Source: Salinirubellus salinus (lineage in GTDB: Archaea > Halobacteriota > Halobacteria > Halobacteriales > Haloarculaceae). From it: a stretch of DNA of 64,000 nucleotides. Of this stretch, positions 54,497 through 62,652 are shown in pieces. Both the position numbers and the translations under genes were made by a program. Position 1 is the first letter of the stretch. Each line of letters opens with the position of its first letter. Location of the stretch: contig NZ_CP104003.1 of NCBI RefSeq assembly GCF_025231485.1, positions 2,790,001 to 2,854,000 of the forward strand. Reading direction: 5' to 3'. The notes below the pieces were generated by a model. The model saw nothing but the letters and a program-made list of their open reading frames with translations, made no database searches and had not been told where the DNA came from.

Positions 54497-55513
54497 ATGG
54501 CCCCGACAGAGACCCGTTCGCTCTACTTCGACGCGCCGGAGTCCGTCGAGATACGCACCGAACCCCTGGACGAACTCGGTGCAGACGAACTGTGCGTCGA
54601 CACCATCGCCTCCGGCATCAGCCCGGGGTCCGAGCTACTCGTCTACCGGGGCGAGTTCCCGGACGGGATGGCCGTCGACAGCACCATCGACGCGCTCGAC
54701 GGCGCCTTCGAGTATCCGCTCCGGTACGGCTACGCCGCCGTCGGCGAGGTGACACGCGTCGGGCGCGAGGTCGAGGAGGAGTGGCTCGGTCGGCAGGTGT
54801 TCGCGTTCGTCCCGCACGCCAGCCGGTTCCACACGACCCCCGACGCGGTGGTACCGGTGGACGACGCCGTCGACGCCACGGAGGCGACGCTGCTCCCGTC
54901 GGTCGAGACCGCGACCAACCTCGTCCTCGACGGCCGACCGCGCGTGGGTGAACGGGTCGTCGTCTTCGGGGCCGGACCGGTCGGCCTCTGTACGACGCAC
55001 GTCCTCTCGCAGTTTCCGCTCGACCGACTCGTCGTCGTCGAGCCCATCGCGTCACGGCGCGAACTCGCCCGCGGGGTGGGAGCCGACCACGTCGTCGACC
55101 CCGAGACGGTCGCGTCGGTGCTCGACGACTGCGACGGGGACGGGGCCGACCTCGTCTACGAGCTCTCGGGCCAGCCGGCGACGCTCGACGCCGCCGTCGA
55201 CGTCGCCGGCTACGACAGCCGTGTCCTCGTCGGGTCGTGGTACGGGACGAAGCGGGCCCCCATCGACCTCGGCGGGTCGTTCCACCGCGAGCGCATCAGC
55301 ATCGAGTCGAGTCAGGTCAGCACCATCGACCCGTCGCTCCGTGGCCGGTGGGACCGGTCACGCCGGTTCGACACCGCGTTCGACCACCTCCGACGGCTCG
55401 ACACCGACCTCGTCCTGACGGAGGCGGTCCCGTTCTCCCGGGCGGCCGAGGCGTACCGTCGACTCGATCGCCGTGCGGTCGAGGCCCCACACGTCGTCCT
55501 CACCTACCCATGA
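54497..55513 (+). CDS. Zinc-type (MDR) alcohol/sugar dehydrogenase-like protein
   Basis: A 338-residue medium-chain dehydrogenase/reductase. GISPGSELLVYRGEFP and YPLRYGYAAVGEVTRVG form the catalytic half, VFGAGPVGLCTTHVL the nucleotide fold. The usual Cys zinc ligand of the GHE motif region is not visible, so its chemistry may differ from classical zinc alcohol dehydrogenases. Starts one base after the GTP cyclohydrolase III stop and overlaps the next gene by four bases. It probably reduces or oxidises a side chain of the operon's product. Confidence 0.75.
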   Translation: MAPTETRSLYFDAPESVEIRTEPLDELGADELCVDTIASGISPGSELLVYRGEFPDGMAVDSTIDALDGAFEYPLRYGYAAVGEVTRVGREVEEEWLGRQVFAFVPHASRFHTTPDAVVPVDDAVDATEATLLPSVETATNLVLDGRPRVGERVVVFGAGPVGLCTTHVLSQFPLDRLVVVEPIASRRELARGVGADHVVDPETVASVLDDCDGDGADLVYELSGQPATLDAAVDVAGYDSRVLVGSWYGTKRAPIDLGGSFHRERISIESSQVSTIDPSLRGRWDRSRRFDTAFDHLRRLDTDLVLTEAVPFSRAAEAYRRLDRRAVEAPHVVLTYP

Positions 55514-55932
55514 CCGACACCTACCGCGCACGACAGCCCGACGAACCGTACCGGCTGATGGTCCGCCGGACGTTCATCGCACAGCACTTCCTCACGGTGC
55601 CCGACCCGGGGCCGGAGGGAGAGGTCCACAGCCACGAGTTCACCGCGGAGGTCGAGTTCGCGGCCCCCGAGCTCGGGGAGTACGGCTACGTGGTCGACAT
55701 CGACGCGGTCGAGGCGGCACTCGACGAACTGGAGGGCCGCTACCGCGACAGCCTCCTGAACGACCTCCCGGAGTTCGGGGACGAGAACCCGAGCGTCGAG
55801 CGGTTCGCCCGCCTGTTCGGTGACCGACTGGCGGCCGCACTCGACGACCCCACGCCGACACGACTCCTCGTCAGGATGTGGGAGGACGACCTCGCGTGGG
55901 CGAGCCACGAGCGCGTGCTCACAACGGAATGA
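55510..55932 (+). CDS. 6-pyruvoyltetrahydropterin synthase/QueD homologue lacking catalytic Cys
   Basis: A 140-residue member of the PTPS/QueD fold. Zinc His residues are kept: FIAQHFL near residue 25 and EVHSHEF near 41-43. The Cys that normally stands between these motifs is absent; the protein contains no Cys at all. Known PTPS variants with altered active sites carry out other pterin side-chain reactions. YVVDIDAVEAALDEL and a final WEDDLAWASHERV fit the family. Coupled to genes on both sides by ATGA overlaps. Confidence 0.75.
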   Translation: MTDTYRARQPDEPYRLMVRRTFIAQHFLTVPDPGPEGEVHSHEFTAEVEFAAPELGEYGYVVDIDAVEAALDELEGRYRDSLLNDLPEFGDENPSVERFARLFGDRLAAALDDPTPTRLLVRMWEDDLAWASHERVLTTE

Positions 55933-56831
55933 GCGACGCTCCCGACGGCCACGACCACGCTCGACCGCGCTACCTGACGGCCAAGCGGTCCGTCGACGAG
56001 CGGGCACGCGACCGGCGGGTGCTGTCGCGACTGGTCGAGACGCTCCCGGACCGGCCAAGGGTCGGCGAGGCCGGCTGTGGCACCGGGCTGTCGGTCCCGA
56101 CGCTCCACGACTGGGGTATCCGGCCTGGCACCTACCACGGAGCCGATACCGACCCTCGCATCGTCGCGTTCGCCCGCTGGCTCGTGCCACGGGTGCTCCG
56201 ACGACGGGAGCTGGACGTCACGGCGACGCCGACGGGCTGCCGGGTCGGGCGTTCGAGCGAGACCGACCTGGCCGTCGCCTTCGACGCCGACGACGCGCTG
56301 ACGGCACTCCCGAGCGCCGCACCGGACGAGGGGTTCGACCTCGTCCTCGCACAGTCGTTCCTCGACCTCGTGCCGGTCGAACCAGCCCTCGAGGCGTTCG
56401 GCCGGGCCGTCGGCGGGGACGGCCTCGTCTACGCGCCACTGACGTTCGACGGCGAGACCATCTTCCTCCCCGAGCACCCTGCCGACGAGCGCGTCTCGGA
56501 GGCGTTCCACGCGGCCATCGACGCCACGCCCGGGCGCGACAGTCGAGCGGGTCGACACCTCCTCGACCGACTCCGCGAGCGTGGCGCACGGGTCGAGGCG
56601 GTCGCCGCGTCCGATTGGATCGTCGGGCCGTCGCCCGGCGGGGAGTATCCCGCCGACGAGCGGTACTTCCTCGCGTGCATCCTCGAGTTCGTCGCCGACG
56701 CTCTCGGGGGCGTCGAGGGGAGCGAGGAGTGGCTGGCGACCCGCCGACGCCAACTGCACGCGGGGGAACTGACGTACGTCGCCCACGGCTACGACCTCCT
56801 CTGGCGACCCGCCGAGGTGACCGACCGGTGA
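55929..56831 (+). CDS. SAM-dependent methyltransferase-like protein
   Basis: A 300-residue Rossmann-type methyltransferase from ATG 55929, which overlaps the preceding stop. GEAGCGTGLSVPTLHDWG near residue 47 is motif I, and the acidic HGADTDPRIV follows as motif II. FDLVLAQSFLDLV resembles motif IV. The C-terminal part is less typical. Substrate unknown; by context it would methylate the operon's product. Confidence 0.72.
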   Translation: MSDAPDGHDHARPRYLTAKRSVDERARDRRVLSRLVETLPDRPRVGEAGCGTGLSVPTLHDWGIRPGTYHGADTDPRIVAFARWLVPRVLRRRELDVTATPTGCRVGRSSETDLAVAFDADDALTALPSAAPDEGFDLVLAQSFLDLVPVEPALEAFGRAVGGDGLVYAPLTFDGETIFLPEHPADERVSEAFHAAIDATPGRDSRAGRHLLDRLRERGARVEAVAASDWIVGPSPGGEYPADERYFLACILEFVADALGGVEGSEEWLATRRRQLHAGELTYVAHGYDLLWRPAEVTDR

Positions 56832-57382
56832 TGGTCGTCACCCACGTCGCCGTGGCGCTGGCGTTCGCCGTTCCAGTCGCGCTGGCCGCCCCACAGTTCG
56901 CGACGCCAGCGGCGGTCGGTGCCATCGTGGGCGGGGTGTTCCCGGACCTCGACCTGCTCGTGGGTGAGCACCGGCGGACGCTCCACTTCCCGGTGTTCGG
57001 CCCCGTGCTCGCGGTTCCCGGCGTCGTACTCGCGTTCCTCGTTCCGACCCCGCTCACGGTGGCGCTCGCACTCGCACTCGTCGGGGGCGGTCTCCACAGC
57101 GCGAGCGACGTGCTGGGGGCGGGTGAGGAACTCAGACCGTGGGAGCGGACCAACACGAACGCGGTCTACGACCACGTCTCCGGCCGCTGGTGGCAGGCGC
57201 GCTACGTGTTCCCCTACGACGGCTCACCGCAGGACCTCGGGCTGGCGGTGGTCGCGGGCGTCCCGGTCTTGCTGGTGTACGACGGGCCGGTTCGGTGGGG
57301 GCTCGGTGCGGCCCTCGGTGTCGCGGTCGTGTACGCCGTGTTGCGACGTCGGCTGGTGCCGTACTTCGAACGGATCCTGTAG
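56831..57382 (+). CDS. Membrane protein, metal-dependent hydrolase (DUF457)-like
   Basis: A 183-residue membrane protein whose start overlaps the previous stop by one base. FPDLDLLVGEHRRTLHFPV near residue 38 matches the DLD...H-R-x-xHS/HFP motif of YdjM/DUF457 membrane hydrolases. Four or five hydrophobic segments. It closes the operon. A role in membrane anchoring or lipid modification of the product is possible but unproven. Confidence 0.72.
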   Translation: MVVTHVAVALAFAVPVALAAPQFATPAAVGAIVGGVFPDLDLLVGEHRRTLHFPVFGPVLAVPGVVLAFLVPTPLTVALALALVGGGLHSASDVLGAGEELRPWERTNTNAVYDHVSGRWWQARYVFPYDGSPQDLGLAVVAGVPVLLVYDGPVRWGLGAALGVAVVYAVLRRRLVPYFERIL

Positions 57383-57498
57383 TGTGGCTTCACCGGACCG
57401 TCTCGGGCGCGAACCACAGCGTCCGCTCGCAGACATCGGCGGCAGTGCCCAGAGGGAGCGCCAGCGGAGGAGACCCACACGCCGCCCCACTGTTGTGC

Positions 57499-57897
57499 TC
57501 AGTCCGCCTCCGCTTCGCTCACCTTCTGTTGGAGGTGGTCGAGGACGTGCCCGTGCTCGTCCTGCGGGCTGAAGAGGACGAACTCGACGCCCTCGTCTTC
57601 CGTGAGTATCGTGTGGCCGGGCGGCCAGTAGACGGCCTCCCCCGCCTCGTTGACCTCTGTGGTCCCGTCCGTGTACCGGACGTGGACCGAGCCGTCCACG
57701 ATGTATCCCCAGTGGGGACACTGACAGAGGTCGTCTTCGAGCCCCTCGAGCAGTCCCGTGACGTCGACGCCCGGCGACATGGTCCCCCGGACGGCGTCGA
57801 ACGACTGTCCGTCCATCGCTCCGAACTCGGTCACGCGCTGTATCGTCGCATCCGGCGTCTCGACCTTCGCTGGCAGGTCGGCTGTCGGTCGGTGCAT
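57499..57897 (-). CDS. Cupin-domain protein
   Basis: A 132-residue protein from ATG 57897 (frame open to 57942). The cupin barrel reads CPHWGYIVDGSVHVRYTDG and GEAVYWPPGHTILTEDEGVE; the metal His ligands are partly kept (His in CPHWG, His in PPGHT). Such small cupins bind a metal or ligand and act as enzymes or sensors. It converges on the operon end. Confidence 0.72.
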   Translation of the reverse strand: MHRPTADLPAKVETPDATIQRVTEFGAMDGQSFDAVRGTMSPGVDVTGLLEGLEDDLCQCPHWGYIVDGSVHVRYTDGTTEVNEAGEAVYWPPGHTILTEDEGVEFVLFSPQDEHGHVLDHLQQKVSEAEAD

Positions 57898-58015
57898 GAC
57901 TCTCCGTCCACGGCGCCGAACATGATGTTTCGGAGGGAACATCGTTCACGGTGTGTTCGTCGGTCGGGGGCCGAACGTCGGCCGGACTCGGCGGCCCGCC
58001 ACCCGTCTCCAACGG

Positions 58016-58825
58016 TCACGGCACGAGTTCTTCGAGGTCGTCGGGGTCCTCGGGCGTCACCGGTGTCGCGCGTTCGCGGCAGCGCTCGAACAGGTCGACC
58101 GCCCACTCGTAGACGGTCTCGTCGTCGGTCACGAGGCCACCCTTAGCCACCCCCTGCTCGTCGGTCAGGTTGATGCCCACGGTCTCGTCGACGATACCGA
58201 CCGACATCGGGACCTCCTCTGAGACGGAGATGTGGACCGTCTCCTCCTCGAGCATCTCGCTGAACTGTCGCGCGGCGGTCGGGTGGTCGAGGGTGACCTC
58301 CAGGACGCTGGGGGTGAGTACCATCTCGAGACGCGTGTCCCCGTGGACCGTCATCTCCCAGTGGTTCTCGACGAGGACGGGCGCGACCGTGGTCGCGACG
58401 CCGCGGAGGTGGTCGCCGGAGCGGTGGAACTCGAGCACTCGTCTGACGAACGCCGTCGCGTCACTCCCGTCGAGGACGACGACCTCGGCGTCGCGGAGGC
58501 ACCGGACGTCGAACGGCACCGGGTCGACCGGCAGCCACTGCAGGGGCTCACGGAGGCGTCGTTCGGTCTCGACCTGGTCGAGCAGGTGGTCGAACTCGTC
58601 GTAGATCCACTCTCCCAGCGGCGTCGCGTCGTACTCCTGTCCTACCCCCTCGACCCAGTGGCGCTCGCCGAGTTCCCGGAGGATGCGTGCGATAGTCACC
58701 CGTGAAGCGTCGACCAGTTCCCCGATCTCGTGTCGACTGCGCGGTGCCTCCACGAGCGTCTCGAACACCGCCACTCGGTTCTCGGAGTTCGCGAGGAACG
58801 CGATGTCGTCGAGTGCCGTGTCCAT
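58016..58825 (-). CDS. Winged-helix regulator with FilR1-type middle domain
   Basis: A 269-residue regulator from ATG 58825 (frame open to 58852). The N-terminal winged helix reads FLANSENRVAVFETLVEA and SRHEIGELVDASRVTIARI. The rest matches the DUF1724/FilR1 domain of archaeal regulators (PVDPVPFDVRCLRDAEVVV, EMLEEETVHISVSEEVPMSVGIV). The FilR1 domain often senses a small ligand. It is divergent from the SnoaL gene at 59134. Confidence 0.8.
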   Translation of the reverse strand: MDTALDDIAFLANSENRVAVFETLVEAPRSRHEIGELVDASRVTIARILRELGERHWVEGVGQEYDATPLGEWIYDEFDHLLDQVETERRLREPLQWLPVDPVPFDVRCLRDAEVVVLDGSDATAFVRRVLEFHRSGDHLRGVATTVAPVLVENHWEMTVHGDTRLEMVLTPSVLEVTLDHPTAARQFSEMLEEETVHISVSEEVPMSVGIVDETVGINLTDEQGVAKGGLVTDDETVYEWAVDLFERCRERATPVTPEDPDDLEELVP

Positions 58826-59133
58826 CCTCGACAGAGGCACACAGTAGGTCAAGAAACTACTGTCGGCGTGGGTACGCGTGAAGAGACTATCTCTCGAAGG
58901 TGCACACCGCCTGCGGCGACGTCACGCCGGCCCGTCGCCGGGGGCCGACGGACGGCTGCGAGCACGAAGCCACTGCCGTGTTCACCCCAGGTACGACGAA
59001 GACACCGTGACGGCCGTGCCCCCAGTAGGCAGAGCACACATCGAGCACGCTCCGACCACCACGGCCAAGGCGAGACCCGGCGAAGGGAGTTCCTGAAGGG
59101 TCCCCCGTCCGGCACTCGACCTGCTACAGTCTT

Positions 59134-59556
59134 ATGACGGATGGGTCCGAAGCCGACGTCGTGTCCGAGACCGACGTCGAATCCGAGCACGTACAGATCC
59201 TCCGCGAATCCATCGAGAAGCACAACGACCCCGACCGTCGCGACGAGTACCTCGAAGACTACAGCGAGGACCTCGCGCTCCACGGGGCGGACGCCGACGG
59301 CCTCGAGGAGCTGGAGGCGTTCTACCAGACGGTCTGGCAGGCCATCCCCGACCTCGAGGTGACCATCGAGCGGGCCATCGCCGACGGCGACGAGGTGGCG
59401 GTGCGCTACTCGTGGAGCGGGACCCACGCCGCCACCGGCGAGGAGGTCTCGCTCGACAGCGGCCTCACCTGGTACCGGTTCGAGGACGGCGAGATCGCAG
59501 AGCGCTGGGTCGCCTCCGGCACCGGCGGCGCCATCCGCGACATCGTCGAGCCCTGA
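59134..59556 (+). CDS. SnoaL-like ester cyclase family protein
   Basis: A 140-residue NTF2-fold protein. HVQILRESIEKHNDPDRRDEY, then WQAIPDLEVTIERAIADGDEVAVRYSWSGTH and GLTWYRFEDGEIAERWV, are the standard SnoaL/ester-cyclase phrases. Substrate unknown. Plus strand, following the divergent regulator by about 300 bases of gene-less DNA. Confidence 0.8.
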   Translation: MTDGSEADVVSETDVESEHVQILRESIEKHNDPDRRDEYLEDYSEDLALHGADADGLEELEAFYQTVWQAIPDLEVTIERAIADGDEVAVRYSWSGTHAATGEEVSLDSGLTWYRFEDGEIAERWVASGTGGAIRDIVEP

Positions 59557-59600
59557 GTCGGCGCCGACGGCCCGCGCGACCCGTGAGGGGACCACCGCGA

Positions 59601-60896
59601 CTACCCACTCGTTGCGTCGGTCGCCGCATCCAGTCGCCACGAGACACCGAGCGCGTCGACCAGTCTGCGGTGGTCTCGAACGTGGACGAGCGACAGCGAC
59701 TCGTTCGCGTTCGCGTCGTCGCCATCGAGCTCTTCCGGGTCGGGGACCGTCAGTCGGAACGTCGGCGTGTCGTCGTCGTCCATCCCGCCCAGTCGAACCG
59801 TCTGCGTGTCGAAGACCCGGTCGACGGCGTCCGCGGTGACCTCGAGGTCGGTCACGGCGGTCCGTTCGAGCCGAGCCTGTGGTTCCTCGAGCAGCCGGTC
59901 GTAGACGACGAGCGTGCCGTCGTACCCCCGGTACTCGACGGTCCCGTACCGGAGGTACCGCGAGGCCGCCCGGACACCGGCGAACAGGGCGACGACGCCG
60001 ACGAAGACGAGGCCGACGGTCGTCGCGCCGAACGCGAGGAAGAACGCGGCCGCGAGGTAGACGACGAGGACGGGACTGGTGAGCGTGTACGTGACACCAC
60101 GGTAGAGCGCATCGAGCAGTGCTGCGCCTCGCGGTGGCCGGTCGCACACCACGGGGGCGCCCGGCGGCACCTCGACAGGGACCGGTTCCGGTTCGGTCTC
60201 GGCACTCCCGTAGAGCCGGTAGAACAGCCCCCGAGCGTCGGGATCGCGTGCCACCTGGAGCCGTCGGAGGTCGTAGAGGAACTTCCCGACGACGAGGACC
60301 GCGAGGACGACCTCGCCGCTCACCGCGGCCCCCTGGAGTGGGCCGGCGACGAACAGCAGCGCACCGACGGCGAACAGCCGTCTGAACGGCACGAGGACGA
60401 CCGATCGCGGCGAGTGCTCTCGGTACCCACCGCGGGCGAAGTACTCGCGAGCCGTCTCGACGCCTTCGGCGAGGAACACGCCGGCACCACCGAGCAGCAG
60501 CTGCTCGACGACCGGGGTCGTGATCGTCGGGTCGGTGAACGCGAAGACGAGGAACGCCGTGCCGACCTCGAGGGGGGCGAGGAAACCCGCCGTCAGGAGC
60601 AACGTCGGGACGTTCCGGAGGTAGACGGGCGGGAGCGGCCCGGGGAGCGAGACCGACCCGCGTTTCGTCTGGAGTGGGCCGAGGAGCCGGTCGTCCCCGT
60701 CGATCATGTTCCGGGGGCGCTTGGCGGCGAAGGGGATCTTCACGACGGCCCAGCAGACGACCGCCGCGATCTCGAGGACGAACACCCCGAGGACGACCGC
60801 GATCGGCCAGCCCAGCAGGAGGACACCGACCGGGACGACCAGCCCCGGGAGGAGGGTGGTGAACGGCAGCGAGCGGAGGGGGGCGGGACGCGACAC
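59601..60896 (-). CDS. Multi-pass membrane protein with C-terminal soluble domain
   Basis: A 431-residue protein. About six hydrophobic segments in residues 10-215 fit the DUF6498 type of haloarchaeal membrane protein; a further pair lies at 270-310. The last ~100 residues are soluble (EYRGYDGTLVVYDRLLEEP, DLEVTADAVDRVFDTQTV) and resemble a PH-like DUF304 domain. Function unknown. Confidence 0.65.
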   Translation of the reverse strand: MSRPAPLRSLPFTTLLPGLVVPVGVLLLGWPIAVVLGVFVLEIAAVVCWAVVKIPFAAKRPRNMIDGDDRLLGPLQTKRGSVSLPGPLPPVYLRNVPTLLLTAGFLAPLEVGTAFLVFAFTDPTITTPVVEQLLLGGAGVFLAEGVETAREYFARGGYREHSPRSVVLVPFRRLFAVGALLFVAGPLQGAAVSGEVVLAVLVVGKFLYDLRRLQVARDPDARGLFYRLYGSAETEPEPVPVEVPPGAPVVCDRPPRGAALLDALYRGVTYTLTSPVLVVYLAAAFFLAFGATTVGLVFVGVVALFAGVRAASRYLRYGTVEYRGYDGTLVVYDRLLEEPQARLERTAVTDLEVTADAVDRVFDTQTVRLGGMDDDDTPTFRLTVPDPEELDGDDANANESLSLVHVRDHRRLVDALGVSWRLDAATDATSG

Positions 60897-61035
60897 ACTG
60901 GGCGTTCACGGTGCGGGGACAAACAGCCCTGCGGTCGCCGCCGGTCACGATTCGAACACGGCGAGGCCGAGCGCCACAACCACGACTTGCCCGAGCCGTG
61001 CTGGCCGACTACGACGCCATGGCCGAACTCGAACC

Positions 61036-61233
61036 GAGACGGCACGCTGGGTGTTCGACAGCCGCGCCACCGCTCACACGGTCGTCGACGCGCGCTACGA
61101 CCCGCTCGTCGGCGAGCAGCGTATCGAGAAGACCGACAGCGAGAACACGCCGCCGAGTTCGTTCCGATTCGATACCCCCGGCTGGACGGAGACGTTCACC
61201 GTCGAGGGGTTGCTGAACCGAATGCAGGAGTGA
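61036..61233 (+). pseudogene. Remnant of a haloarchaeal HTH regulator
   Basis: The plus frame reads ETARWVFDSRATAHTVVDA, then EQRIEKTDSENTPPSSFRFD and TVEGLLNRMQE before a stop. Intact haloarchaeal regulators begin with FDSRATAHTV and end with an RFxTxSPV-type tail and a helix; here the HTH core between them is missing. So only the ends survive, in one open frame, with no start codon. It lies upstream in coordinate of the tRNA. Confidence 0.45.
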
Positions 61234-61414
61234 GCGCGGCGCTCTCGACAGTTTCGACCCCGCAGCCGAGTCGAGAGCTACAGCGACCCAAACATGACAG
61301 CTCGGACAGGTTGTTTGGCCCATAGAATAGTACCGAATCTGTCACTATTGCCAGCCCCCGAAAAACTCGAGGTACACAACAGTATTTAGAAGCTTTGGGA
61401 GTATAAGATTCGAG

Positions 61415-61487
61415 TAGTTCCACCAGGATTCGAACCTGGGTCGTTGCCCCCAGAAGGCAACAGGATTGGCCGCTACCCCATGGAACT
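61415..61487 (-). tRNA. tRNA-Gln (anticodon CTG)
   Basis: On the minus strand a 73-nt cloverleaf: acceptor AGTTCCA with TGGAACT and discriminator A, D-arm with GGGGTAGCGGCC, anticodon stem TTGCC/GGCAA enclosing a loop TTCTGGG that gives CTG, and a T-arm GGTTCGAATCC. No intron; CCA is not encoded. A TATA-like TTCATAAAG stands about 55-60 bases upstream on the minus strand. It reads CAG codons. Confidence 0.93.
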
Positions 61488-61592
61488 GATCCGACATGTT
61501 TGCCAGCCCGCCTGCCTGCTGACAATCCTACGTAGCCTGCACAACTTTATGAACGTTGCGGAGTCAGTTACCCGGTTGGCGCGTGTCCGCCG

Positions 61593-62621
61593 CTACGCCG
61601 GGCGATGTTCCTGTCGGTGGCAGTTGGCACAGAGGACGACGCAGCGATCGACCTCGGCACGGACCTGCTCGACGGGTTTGGAGTCGCTGATGAGCCTGCC
61701 GACGCCATCGCGCTTCGTCTCGGGGGCTGGGTGGTGGAACTGGAGACAGCAACCCTCTGTCTCGCCACACTCGCGACAGCCGCGTCGTTGCTTGTAGTGG
61801 GGCGTCCAGGCACGGAGATAGGTCTCTTTGGTGAGGTCGGTCTCGTCCGGCCGGATAATGCCGATGGCTGCGTCCGTCCGAACAGTTGGGCCTGCGCTGT
61901 CGAGACAGGCGGGCTTTGCGTGGTGGGCCGGCCAGTGGCAGTTGGCACACCGGACCTCGCAGTGTTGGAGTTCGGCGTGGATGTCGGCGGCGGAGTAGCC
62001 GTAGGTGGCGAGGTCGGTGACGGCACGTTCCGTGGGGCCGACGTGGTGGAAGTCGAGGCAGGCGGGGTCTGCCTCGCCGCAGGCGGTACACCCAAGGGAG
62101 GCCTTGTAGATGTCGAGCCAGTCACGGAGGCGGCGTCGGCGGTCGAGACTCCGCTGGGCGTTCTCCTCGTGGTGGCGGTAGTGCCAGCGCTGGTCGACCG
62201 ACATGGCGACCCACTCGGCGTCCGAGACGTCGAGGTGGGCGGGCTTGGGACCGACACGGGAGCCACGGTCGGCGGTCGTCTGTAGTTCGGCCAGCTCTTT
62301 GGCGGCGTTCCAGCCGTCGCAGATGCGGATGATGGTGGCCGACGCAGGTGTCAGCCCGAGGTCCTCGTACTGGGCTTTGCTGGGGGACTCACCGAGGTGG
62401 TCGGCGGCTCGTCTGAGGGCGGCCGCGCACTCGGCGGGAGTGTAGCTGTAGCGCGCGGTCCGGGCCTGTGTGGTGGTCGTAGTCGATGCGTCGCTCTGGA
62501 CGAACCCCGGCGAACCCCGCAGAAGGTGATAGAGATGGGCTGCTGGATACAGAGGGTGTATCGGTCGTCTCTCGTCCCTATTGACCTCCTCCCGCGCCTG
62601 AAGACGCGGGAATCCCACCAC
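61593..62621 (-). CDS. HEARO-type double HNH/zinc-ribbon protein, 5' end altered by IS605
   Basis: A 342-codon frame. Residues 56-112 match the homing-endonuclease-associated repeat (YSYTPAECAAALRRAADHLG ... WNAAKELAEL). Two HNH-like zinc modules follow: CTACGEADPACLDFHH at 178-193 with CANCHWPAHH at 225-234, and CRECGETEGCCLQFHH at 282-297 with CANCHRQEH at 331-339. All Cys pairs and His-His positions are present in both. The only ATG start lies in the right-end hairpin region of the inserted element; there is no ATG or GTG between it and residue 56. The native start may have been lost; a CTG near residue 34 is conceivable. Confidence 0.7.
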   Translation of the reverse strand: MVGFPRLQAREEVNRDERRPIHPLYPAAHLYHLLRGSPGFVQSDASTTTTTQARTARYSYTPAECAAALRRAADHLGESPSKAQYEDLGLTPASATIIRICDGWNAAKELAELQTTADRGSRVGPKPAHLDVSDAEWVAMSVDQRWHYRHHEENAQRSLDRRRRLRDWLDIYKASLGCTACGEADPACLDFHHVGPTERAVTDLATYGYSAADIHAELQHCEVRCANCHWPAHHAKPACLDSAGPTVRTDAAIGIIRPDETDLTKETYLRAWTPHYKQRRGCRECGETEGCCLQFHHPAPETKRDGVGRLISDSKPVEQVRAEVDRCVVLCANCHRQEHRPA

Positions 62622-62652
62622 GGGATTTCAGGCCGAGCGTGGCCCTACGGTT

